DNA of 64,000 nucleotides, from positions 1 through 64,000 of the forward strand of contig CAJQUW010009247.1 in assembly GCA_907163375.1 (NCBI GenBank), read 5' to 3'. The notes under the pieces were generated by a model. The model was not told where the DNA came from, ran no database searches, and saw nothing but the letters and a program-made list of their open reading frames with translations. The stretch's first letter is position 1; every line of letters starts with the position of its first letter. This DNA comes from Prostheceraeus crozeri. Lineage: Eukaryota > Platyhelminthes > Polycladida > Euryleptidae. Both the position numbers and the translations under genes were made by a program. Positions 8,327 through 14,634 of the stretch are shown piece after piece.

Positions 8327-8783
8327 TCAAATCATGATAGAACTTACAAATCATTTTTTCATTAGAGGATGGATTACATGAAAAGTTTTGAATAATAGAT
8401 GCAAATCGAGATACATGTAAACGTTTTAAGATGAAGTACAGTACAAAAGCACCACACGTTGATGAAAGTGGATGTTGTAGTATGCGTTCATTTCGCTGAT
8501 ATTGACGCGTATGTTTTCTCAACCACTGCTGTGTTGGTATATTTGGAGGTTGAGCAAGAGAGTCAAATAGTTCACCACGTCGGTCTTCTCCAATAAAGAT
8601 CGCTTTCCAATGCTCACCGCCTAAATTCTGTGAATGAGTGTTTAGCACAATAAAGATGGGATAGTGATTTACTGCAGGTGGTAAGGTATCGAGTGAATAG
8701 ACATTATCGAAAGCTTTCAACGTCGCTTCGTCTGCATTACGCTGCACTTTAGTCTTAATATCGTCAGCAGTCAACCAACTCAT
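8322..8783 (-). CDS. Adenovirus-type cysteine protease (virion maturation protease)
   Basis: 153 residues. Catalytic set of the adenain/Ulp1-like clan is visible in order: His58 in GGEHWKA, Asp74 in ELFDSLA, Gln103 in ILQHPLS and Cys110 in SSTCGAFVLYF. Length is somewhat short compared with adenain (about 200). In Polintons and adenoviruses this enzyme processes capsid precursor proteins within the assembling particle. Its ATG overlaps the stop of the capsid gene (TAATG), and it is the last gene of a tight leftward cluster with the capsid and basic-protein genes. Looks whole. Confidence 0.88.
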   Translation of the reverse strand: MSWLTADDIKTKVQRNADEATLKAFDNVYSLDTLPPAVNHYPIFIVLNTHSQNLGGEHWKAIFIGEDRRGELFDSLAQPPNIPTQQWLRKHTRQYQRNERILQHPLSSTCGAFVLYFILKRLHVSRFASIIQNFSCNPSSNEKMICKFYHDLK

Positions 8784-10060
8784 TAACGATTATACTGAAG
8801 AATCACGTCACGATACTTTGTAATTTCAATATTTGAATCGAAGACTGCATAAATTAATACATTGATCGTCTCAGGTAGTGTTCTTTTGAACGTCAAATCC
8901 AAACGAATATTATGAGGCACGTTCGCTTGACGATAGGGTGCACTAATATCGCTGTCAGCAGTCAAATCAAATGCATAAATAGTATATCCACTCTTAAACT
9001 CTTTCATAGTCAGTCCGTTGGTGTCATCCGTATTGTAAAAGCCAAAAACATCCATAAAATCAACATAACTGCGCATAAATTGATCCGAAGCAAAATCTGG
9101 TTTGTAGGGTGGACCAGGATGACTCACACCATTTACACGTAAAGCAATTTCACTTAACTGATTGTGTTTAAAATTGAAAGGATTCTTCTTTATATTACCA
9201 TTAAATGCATCATTTTCAACCATTGCCACCATGAGGAGCTTCGGTGCTTCCGATGGAAAGAGGCCATCTTTCATGAAACTCTTTTGATCTTTCGGAATTG
9301 TAAAGGTGAGAAGCTTTGTATGCTGAATAGGGTAAATGGCATTTTGGCGGTTAAGGCCTTCAGCATGCCCTCTAATGACACTTGGATTCGGTACTACTCG
9401 ACGAATGTAAAGTGCAATATCTTCCACATGAATTCTAAAATTGTCAACTTTAGCAAATGCATTCAGCGCAAATTCAGGCTTATTCAATGTCAGCTTGAGT
9501 CGCATGCTGGTATTACACAGTAAAAACTTTGACTGTCTAAAGAAGTCTAAATTCAGCGGACCATATAGCTGACATACTCTACTATTTTTAATCATAGCAG
9601 ATCGCTTTACAAAGCCACTGATTGTTTCAACATCAAATTTTCCTGCTTCATCTCTGTACCATCCCATGGCTTCCATATGACTTTTTTGTGCTGCTGGATG
9701 AAACTGTGATACATGATTGAAATATGATTTATAGGGATAATCGCTTTGACCACCTTCCACTTGCTGCTCTCCAATCGTTAGAGAAACATCACGAAGTAAT
9801 GTAGTCAATGGTAAATTGTTCAGTCCAACTTTATGTGCATCGTCAATAGCAGTTCCATCTGCTTGCTGAATTCTAAACCTCAAATCAAGCATCGCATAAC
9901 TCAAATCTATGTAGTCATCACTACCACCAGGAATAACAAATTCAATGGGGCCAGCATTCTCAGCTGTTCGAGGATGATAATCTACAATACTTGAACTAAG
10001 AATATCTGTCTGTATGGCTTGTTGATCGAACAAACAAAAACCGGAAGTTTTACACTCCAT
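8783..10060 (-). CDS. Probable double-jelly-roll major capsid protein
   Basis: 425 residues from ATG 10060. N-terminal IEFVIPGGSDDYIDLS with LDLRFRIQ, then DVSLTIGEQQVEGG and SDYPYKSYFNH, is the pattern I associate with the first jelly roll of Polinton-type capsid proteins; the end (YAFDLTAD, IRLDLTFKRTLPETINVLIYAVFD) is a family hallmark. Homologues in invertebrate genomes are, from memory, often labelled F54H12.2-like. Length is at the short end for a double jelly roll protein, so structure prediction is needed to be sure it has both barrels. Flanked by the protease gene (overlapping stop/start) and the basic protein gene (2 bases apart), as expected of a morphogenetic module. Looks whole. 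Confidence 0.72.
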   Translation of the reverse strand: MECKTSGFCLFDQQAIQTDILSSSIVDYHPRTAENAGPIEFVIPGGSDDYIDLSYAMLDLRFRIQQADGTAIDDAHKVGLNNLPLTTLLRDVSLTIGEQQVEGGQSDYPYKSYFNHVSQFHPAAQKSHMEAMGWYRDEAGKFDVETISGFVKRSAMIKNSRVCQLYGPLNLDFFRQSKFLLCNTSMRLKLTLNKPEFALNAFAKVDNFRIHVEDIALYIRRVVPNPSVIRGHAEGLNRQNAIYPIQHTKLLTFTIPKDQKSFMKDGLFPSEAPKLLMVAMVENDAFNGNIKKNPFNFKHNQLSEIALRVNGVSHPGPPYKPDFASDQFMRSYVDFMDVFGFYNTDDTNGLTMKEFKSGYTIYAFDLTADSDISAPYRQANVPHNIRLDLTFKRTLPETINVLIYAVFDSNIEITKYRDVILQYNR

Positions 10061-10062
10061 GA

Positions 10063-10518
10063 TTAGAAGTTATAGCAGCGTCGTCGTTTAGCGCCTGATG
10101 AATGATTAGAGCCTCTGCGACGTTTGCGTGAATGCCTTTTGACTGAAGATCGCACCTTACCAGCTCCGCGATGTTTCCTCCTTCCTTTATTCATTCGTTT
10201 AGGTGATTTCTTTCCTTGAGTAACACCAGCAATGGTCTGCTTCAATGTTTTTAAACCGCGTTCCTTCCCACGATTCAACAAACTGCTCTTAAAACTTCTA
10301 CCTCTGGAAAGATCACTAGCAACATCACCAGCAAAGCCAACGGCATTACTTAAAACATTTCGTTTTAAAGATCTACCGACATTGGATATGAGAGGTGCTA
10401 CAACAGATTTCAGTGCACCAAGTATGCTACCTCCACGTTGGCGGCGAGCACCGATGTAAATTTGTCCTCCGCCACTTACATAGGAGGGTCGTGAATAAAA
10501 TGAGGCAGTTGGATTCAT
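10063..10518 (-). CDS. Basic Gly/Arg-rich minor virion protein candidate (protein VI/VII-like)
   Basis: 151 residues, strongly basic. The N-terminal part has a GGSILGALKSVVAPLIS amphipathic segment after RRQRGG, a layout similar to maturation-cleaved minor capsid proteins of adenovirus-like elements. The C-terminal third is Arg/Lys/Ser-rich (KRHSRKRRRG), typical of DNA-condensing core proteins or a nuclear localisation signal. The GG before the amphipathic helix is a plausible protease-processing site (inference). Located directly before the capsid gene. An octamer-like motif lies 28 bases upstream of ATG 10518. Confidence 0.55.
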   Translation of the reverse strand: MNPTASFYSRPSYVSGGGQIYIGARRQRGGSILGALKSVVAPLISNVGRSLKRNVLSNAVGFAGDVASDLSRGRSFKSSLLNRGKERGLKTLKQTIAGVTQGKKSPKRMNKGRRKHRGAGKVRSSVKRHSRKRRRGSNHSSGAKRRRCYNF

Positions 10519-10546
10519 AGCTCAAACCCTAAACATTGTTAGTTAC

Positions 10547-10556
10547 AACTTTGCAT
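10547..10556 (-). promoter_or_regulatory. Octamer-like motif ATGCAAAGTT
   Basis: In the orientation of the leftward basic-protein/capsid/protease cluster, 28 bases before ATG 10518; same 10 bases as at 7042-7033. Confidence 0.4.
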
Positions 10557-10559
10557 GAA

Positions 10560-11780
10560 TCACTGTCGATTACTTAGATGAAAGATGTCGGCACGACGCA
10601 TCCAAGAGTTCATACTTGAAGGATAACCAGTCCATTTAACAAGACACCATTCTTCACCTTGCCGTTTTTTACATCGAATGATTTTCTCTACCAAATATGT
10701 TTCACTTTCAGTGACTACCTCAATCTCATCGCGGTAAAAGCTACCCTCAATTTCTTCATTATCGTAATCTTTCAACTTGTAGGTGGTCGGAGAGTCTTTT
10801 TGATTAATCCTTGATACTGTAAATACCTCCTCTGTCCAATTCGGAAGGTACCCTTTAGCAAAAACACTTTTCACTTTTGAGATACGAACTTTATCGCCAA
10901 TTTTCACATCACTTTTCACATGAGTGCGTTTACGTTGGAATGATTCGCGCACTTTATCTACATTGTCAGCATTTACATCTACTGGTCTGAGTCCAATAGA
11001 ACGATGGATAGAGTGATTGTAGGCATGGAGTGTATCTTGTAGAACCTTTGTCCAATTTTGTGTCAAGTTGGCAGTAAAATGTCGCCACAAGCGGTTTTTT
11101 AATGTGCGATTAAAACGTTCAACGAGTGCAGCTTTATAAGCGCTCTTTACACTAAACAACTCAATGTCATGCCTCTCAAATAATCTTGTCACATGCTGAT
11201 TTTCAAACTCTTTTCCTTGATCACTCTGAATTCTTTTTGGAATGCGACCTTCTCGAAAAATTTTTTGGAATGCTTTTGCTACTCCTTTCCCTTCTTTAGT
11301 TTTTAAAGGTTGAGCCCACGCATAACGCGAGAAAATATCAATGACGGTTAAAATAAAATTATTGCCCGAGTTATGTTTTGAAATGGAGGCAACATCGCAC
11401 AAATCTGCTTGCCACTGTTCATCGATGTCATGAACAATATAATGGCGGGTGCGGTACTTCTTTTTCGCTTGTTTGTGGAGTGTATAGGTAGCCTGACCCT
11501 TTAACCATCGTTTCACTTGTGATTGTGGAAGACCACTCGCTTTTGATAATTTCTTGATAGATGCAAATCCTGCCGGATGTTTTACATCATAATAGATTGA
11601 CTTCAAACGTTCAGTCGATGACGGCTGACTCTTTTTCCTCCTTCTCATCTTTTTGTTTTCTTGCCTTTCTACATTTACAACAACTGCAGCATTTAGCTTT
11701 AGCGGTTTTGCGATCGTGTTCACATTGCTTAGGGGTTTCATTATGAGAGCTGGCGCAGCAAGTGCAAGTGACAACGACAT
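10560..11780 (-). CDS. Retrovirus-like integrase with C-terminal chromodomain
   Basis: 406 residues by the longest frame. Catalytic triad of the rve core: Asp126 (QWQADLCD), Asp187 (IQSDQGKEF), Glu221 (ALVERFNRT), about 33 residues between the last two. Before it is an HTH-like segment (SIKKLSKASGLPQSQVKRWL) typical of Polinton integrases. The end (about 355-400: YLVEKIIRCKK, WCLVKWTGYP) is a chromodomain, suggesting targeting to modified chromatin. The first 36 codons lie in a 442-bp segment duplicated at 13429-13870 and are shared with another gene, so the real start may be further in, for example at MRRRKKSQ (about residue 45). Integrase sits inside the gene block rather than at an element end, which is unusual for Polintons. 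Confidence 0.88.
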   Translation of the reverse strand: MSLSLALAAPALIMKPLSNVNTIAKPLKLNAAVVVNVERQENKKMRRRKKSQPSSTERLKSIYYDVKHPAGFASIKKLSKASGLPQSQVKRWLKGQATYTLHKQAKKKYRTRHYIVHDIDEQWQADLCDVASISKHNSGNNFILTVIDIFSRYAWAQPLKTKEGKGVAKAFQKIFREGRIPKRIQSDQGKEFENQHVTRLFERHDIELFSVKSAYKAALVERFNRTLKNRLWRHFTANLTQNWTKVLQDTLHAYNHSIHRSIGLRPVDVNADNVDKVRESFQRKRTHVKSDVKIGDKVRISKVKSVFAKGYLPNWTEEVFTVSRINQKDSPTTYKLKDYDNEEIEGSFYRDEIEVVTESETYLVEKIIRCKKRQGEEWCLVKWTGYPSSMNSWMRRADIFHLSNRQ

Positions 11781-11826
11781 TCACCTCTGGCGGCTCATTA
11801 CATGGCAAGCAACACATCTGCTTCAT
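11611..11826 (-). CDS. Small cysteine-rich protein, candidate
   Basis: 71-residue frame whose ATG follows the stop of the 230-residue gene by one base. It is strikingly Cys-rich (CCLPC near the start, CTCC in the middle, CCSCCKC near residue 50) with a Lys/Glu-rich tail, which could bind zinc. It overlaps the 5' part of the integrase frame in another frame. The duplicate copy gives a shorter version (13413-13583, 56 residues) ending soon after the last Cys cluster. Either this frame or the overlapping 36-codon hydrophobic leader is the real one in this stretch; I cannot decide. Confidence 0.3.
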   Translation of the reverse strand: MKQMCCLPCNEPPEVNVVVTCTCCASSHNETPKQCEHDRKTAKAKCCSCCKCRKARKQKDEKEEKESAVID

Positions 11827-12113
11827 ATTAATAGTCTGAGAACATGTATTTCCTAGGAGGAGCTGTTTTACGTTTTCCTTTTACCAGTTTTAGTGGCGAT
11901 GTAGATCTACGTCGAGTTCTTCCTCTTGTTTGCTTAGTGAGTGTGGGAGGGGATGTAGCAGGTGACGTCTTAAACCAATTTGTTTGCATTTTCATCGCCT
12001 GAAGCATTGGAGTAGTAGCCACTGTTGAATCAAGTTCTTTCAATGTCTCATTATTTAAAGCAAATTTTGGCACATTATGCTTTTTCAATAGTTTAAGAAA
12101 GTATGACCAACCA
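11672..12113. repeat. 442-bp direct duplication, copy 1
   Basis: Identical by eye to 13429-13870, offset 1757 bp. It covers the 3' half of the 230-residue gene, the short gap, and the first 36 codons of the integrase frame. No difference was seen across the segment, so the duplication is recent or recently converted. Confidence 0.9.
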
Positions 12114-12520
12114 GGTGGAACATAGCCCTGACGGCGCTTTCTACGTGTCGCATACTGAATCAAGTCTTCATAACGTGAAGCATCAATCACTTTATTTTCA
12201 TCTGTAATGATTTCTCCTCTATCATTTACATTGAGATGGGGTTCAATACTGTTGAAAAGAGATATGGCATGTGCGCGAGATGCTAAAGGTGTAGCAGTCG
12301 ATACAGAGTCACGCATCTTATTCTTCAAGTTTTTCAATTGCTCAACAGTTTCCGATTGTAATAATACAGCACGATGTGGATCTTTGATGTGAACATTTTG
12401 CTGATAATCTATTTCTTTCCTATACATTTGATTTGCAAGAGGTTGCTTTACTTGCTGCATGGCAGTCAATTGTACATATTCATCCTGAGGAATAACAATC
12501 ATGCGAGAATAAGAACTCAT
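11828..12520 (-). CDS. Conserved Polinton-type protein of unknown role, 230 aa
   Basis: N-terminus SSYSRMIVIPQDEYVQL is a pattern I know from uncharacterised proteins next to the packaging ATPase in animal Polinton-like elements. The middle is helical and charged; the C-terminal 60 residues are Thr/Ser/Arg/Lys-rich (RGRTRRRS, KGKRKTAPPRKY), suggesting nucleic acid binding. Start overlaps the ATPase stop by four bases (ATGA at 12517-12520). The C-terminal half is duplicated at 13585-13870. Function not assigned. Confidence 0.7.
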   Translation of the reverse strand: MSSYSRMIVIPQDEYVQLTAMQQVKQPLANQMYRKEIDYQQNVHIKDPHRAVLLQSETVEQLKNLKNKMRDSVSTATPLASRAHAISLFNSIEPHLNVNDRGEIITDENKVIDASRYEDLIQYATRRKRRQGYVPPGWSYFLKLLKKHNVPKFALNNETLKELDSTVATTPMLQAMKMQTNWFKTSPATSPPTLTKQTRGRTRRRSTSPLKLVKGKRKTAPPRKYMFSDY

Positions 12521-13134
12521 AGTTTGTAGATAATCATGGGAGTTTTCAAAATATCACTTCGAAATCTAAATTCTTCCGGACACTCTTGCGTAAAGTCAAT
12601 GAATAAGTAACCGTATGGTTTTTCAGTAGCTGCTTGAAAAATTTCAATTAAGGCTTTTGATCCTCTGGGTGCAACTTGTCGCGCTAAAATTTCAAATTGA
12701 CTTTTATCTCGCGGATTCTTGAAAATAGCATAATAGTGTGTATTCAGGTTTCGTGTACGAGCTTCTTTTTCATCAGGAAACAAATTTTGTGTAATATAGA
12801 TGATAAAACACCTTTTATGGTGTGCTGCGCGAGTGAACATATCTGTAACATCTTTTGAATTCTTACTTTCTTTTAATAAATCATCCAATACAACAACATC
12901 ATGAGACTGAAGTTTATCCACTGGAATAATTTCTTCATGTCGAATAAAGTTGCGACTTTGCAATTCCTGAAACAGCGACGGTTGATAAATACCATAACAC
13001 CAAATCACTCGATTGATAGGTTCCTTAAACAACTCCCCTCTTTTATCCAATAAATTCAGCGTGAAAACAGTTTTACCTGCATGAGATGGACCTGATACAG
13101 TCAGAACTTTATCACATTGAAGTCTGAAATCCAT
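12517..13134 (-). CDS. A32-like packaging ATPase
   Basis: About 205 residues from ATG 13134 (MDFRLQCDKV), preferred over the longer TTG-initiated frame because a perfect octamer ATGCAAAT lies 21 bases upstream. Walker A GPSHAGKT (about residue 15), Walker B DVVVLDDLL (about 78) and the downstream sensor-like YITQNLF (about 112) define the FtsK/HerA-type ATPase used by Polintons and NCLDV-type viruses to pump DNA into preformed capsids. Length is normal for the family. It begins a tight leftward cluster with the 230-residue gene and the integrase. Confidence 0.88.
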   Translation of the reverse strand: MDFRLQCDKVLTVSGPSHAGKTVFTLNLLDKRGELFKEPINRVIWCYGIYQPSLFQELQSRNFIRHEEIIPVDKLQSHDVVVLDDLLKESKNSKDVTDMFTRAAHHKRCFIIYITQNLFPDEKEARTRNLNTHYYAIFKNPRDKSQFEILARQVAPRGSKALIEIFQAATEKPYGYLFIDFTQECPEEFRFRSDILKTPMIIYKL

Positions 13135-13155
13135 TTTATTACTTTGAGACTCAAC

Positions 13156-13163
13156 ATTTGCAT
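13156..13163 (-). promoter_or_regulatory. Perfect octamer ATGCAAAT before the ATPase gene
   Basis: Read on the - strand, ends 21 bases before ATG 13134, same orientation as the gene. Matches the placement seen before 7428, 7013, 10518 and 5576. Confidence 0.45.
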
Positions 13164-13165
13164 AA

Positions 13166-13537
13166 TTAACGCTTAGAGCCAAAGATATTTCCCAATAGGT
13201 TGCCCACGGCAGGAGCTATCATTGGAAGTATTGCTGAAAGGAAACCGCCCTTTTGTGTTAGAGTTTTCCTCTTTCTTTGAAGGGCGACTTTAGGATTGGA
13301 GATGAAACGCAATTTCGTAGCATATCGCTTAAGTAACTTTCGTTGTTTTGGCGCTAATTTCTTCGTCCTCAACTTCCTCACATGAGAAATAATTTCACAA
13401 ATGAATTTATCGTTAGCATGTCGTATAGCATTTACAACAACTGCAGCATTTAGCTTTAGCGGTTTTGCGATCGTGTTCACATTGCTTAGGGGTTTCATTA
13501 TGAGAGCTGGCGCAGCAAGTGCAAGTGACAACGACAT
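13166..13537 (-). CDS. Small basic protein with C-terminal amphipathic helix, protein X/VI-like
   Basis: 123 residues. The conserved part begins after residue 36: a charged helical stretch (ICEIISHVRKL, KQRKLLKRYATKLRFISNP) followed by TQKGGFLSAILPMIAPAVG and a short basic end. This KGGFL + hydrophobic helix end is typical of a small protein found in animal Polinton and adintovirus-like elements, thought to be a membrane-active or core minor virion protein (family memory, not proven here). The first 36 codons are identical to the start of the integrase frame because both lie in the 442-bp duplication, so they may not belong to one of the two. Confidence 0.55.
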   Translation of the reverse strand: MSLSLALAAPALIMKPLSNVNTIAKPLKLNAAVVVNAIRHANDKFICEIISHVRKLRTKKLAPKQRKLLKRYATKLRFISNPKVALQRKRKTLTQKGGFLSAILPMIAPAVGNLLGNIFGSKR

Positions 13538-13870
13538 TCACCTCTGGCGGCTCATTACATGGCAAGCAACACATCTGCTTCATATTAATAGTCTGAGAAC
13601 ATGTATTTCCTAGGAGGAGCTGTTTTACGTTTTCCTTTTACCAGTTTTAGTGGCGATGTAGATCTACGTCGAGTTCTTCCTCTTGTTTGCTTAGTGAGTG
13701 TGGGAGGGGATGTAGCAGGTGACGTCTTAAACCAATTTGTTTGCATTTTCATCGCCTGAAGCATTGGAGTAGTAGCCACTGTTGAATCAAGTTCTTTCAA
13801 TGTCTCATTATTTAAAGCAAATTTTGGCACATTATGCTTTTTCAATAGTTTAAGAAAGTATGACCAACCA
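13429..13870. repeat. 442-bp direct duplication, copy 2
   Basis: Second copy of 11672-12113. It holds a truncated 3' half of the 230-residue gene (13585-13870) and the 36-codon leader that here reads into the small KGGFL protein. Its right end overlaps the left end of the inverted arm by five bases (AACCA, 13866-13870). Confidence 0.9.
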
Positions 13871-14351
13871 TCATGGTAGCAGTCTAGTGATTGAAGCGAT
13901 TTCAGATATTCACATTCAACTTTCCATAAAGAAAAATTGAAAATGCAGTGGTACTTGATTGTAGCACAACTGGTTTTTGAGCTATGTCTGCTCACTCTCG
14001 AAGTATATTCCTTCTGTACATGCGTCTATTATTTAGAAAAGGCTAGCAAATTCATATCTTCAAAAAGACTTGCTATAGACATCAGTAACGGTGAAACTAT
14101 GTGCTGCGATGTATGTAAGCGAAAGGATGGAAATGAAAAGCGCATCTTCAAGAGATGTAAGCATGCTTTTTGTCAACGCTGTTTCATACGTAATTGCATT
14201 CAACTTTGCCAATGTAACCACTGTGACATTGCTCATTTCGAGTGTCACTTATGTCGCAATAGTTAGTACCTATGCAAATGTGGTAAAGATAGGTTTTAGC
14301 AAAGACTAACACGGAAAATGGCGAAACGTAAAATGACGAAACGTAAAAGTC
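13866..14351. repeat. 486-bp inverted arm, left copy
   Basis: Reverse complement of 30999-31484 with two mismatches seen (about 99.6% identity). It carries a RING-finger frame and the end of the polymerase-N-domain-like frame. The right copy sits in native gene context, so this left one is the likely derived copy. Only 29 bases separate it from the tRNA-like array. Confidence 0.92.
13943..14266 (+). CDS. RING-finger protein, left-arm copy
   Basis: 107 residues from ATG 13943. N-terminal part has a hydrophobic stretch (YLIVAQLVFELCLLTL); the C-terminal half is a C3HC4 RING: CDVC, then CKHAFCQRC, then CQCNHC, with extra Cys at the end (CHLCRNS). RING proteins usually act as E3 ubiquitin ligases; in viruses they often modify host factors. 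Same protein as 31084-31407 on the opposite strand, with one amino-acid or silent change at each of the two mismatches. Promoter context of the native copy is not preserved here, so expression is uncertain. Confidence 0.6.
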   Translation: MQWYLIVAQLVFELCLLTLEVYSFCTCVYYLEKASKFISSKRLAIDISNGETMCCDVCKRKDGNEKRIFKRCKHAFCQRCFIRNCIQLCQCNHCDIAHFECHLCRNS

Positions 14352-14423
14352 GACGAACGTGACAACGAAAATGACGAACGTGGTGGTGAGGGTTTCATCC
14401 TGCCAACTGACAGAGTCGCGTAA

Positions 14424-14497
14424 GTGGCTCGTAGCTCAGATGGTTAGAGCACAGGTCTAGTTAACCTTGGTCGTAGGTTCGAATCCTACCAGCCGCA
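14424..14497 (+). tRNA. tRNA-like gene, first of 56 copies (repeat every 298 bp)
   Basis: 74 nt. A box TAGCTCAGATGG and perfect B box GGTTCGAATCC; D stem GCTC/GAGC; T stem GTAGG/CCTAC with loop TTCGAAT; acceptor GTGGCT..G/CAGCCGC; TTTT terminator five bases after the 3' end. With a 7-base loop CTAGTTA the anticodon is AGT (Thr type). Irregular points: an extra C bulged in the 5' acceptor strand, only four clean pairs plus a mismatch or bulge in the anticodon stem, and T instead of a purine at position 37. It may therefore be a tRNA-derived Pol III gene and not a working tRNA. Further copies start at 14424 + 298n, n = 0-55. Confidence 0.7.
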
Positions 14498-14620
14498 CAT
14501 CTTTTGCATGGCAATTTGATCTATCGTTTATCTAATTTCATTGTTGTTAATTGCATTCACGACATGGTTTAAGATGCTTTGGTGGACAATCGATCCCCGC
14601 TACTTGCCTTAATGTCGGCG

Positions 14621-14634
14621 GTCACAATTGTGAC
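14621..14634. repeat. 14-bp perfect palindrome in each 298-bp unit
   Basis: GTCACAATTGTGAC is its own reverse complement and occurs once in each of the 55 full units, about 125 bases after the tRNA-like gene. A dimeric DNA-binding protein site is possible. Confidence 0.6.

Noticed and set aside
13585-13995. 136-residue leftward frame across the duplication/arm junction
   Set aside because: It fuses inverted-arm sequence to the duplicated tail of the 230-residue gene; it is a product of the rearrangement, not a conserved gene.
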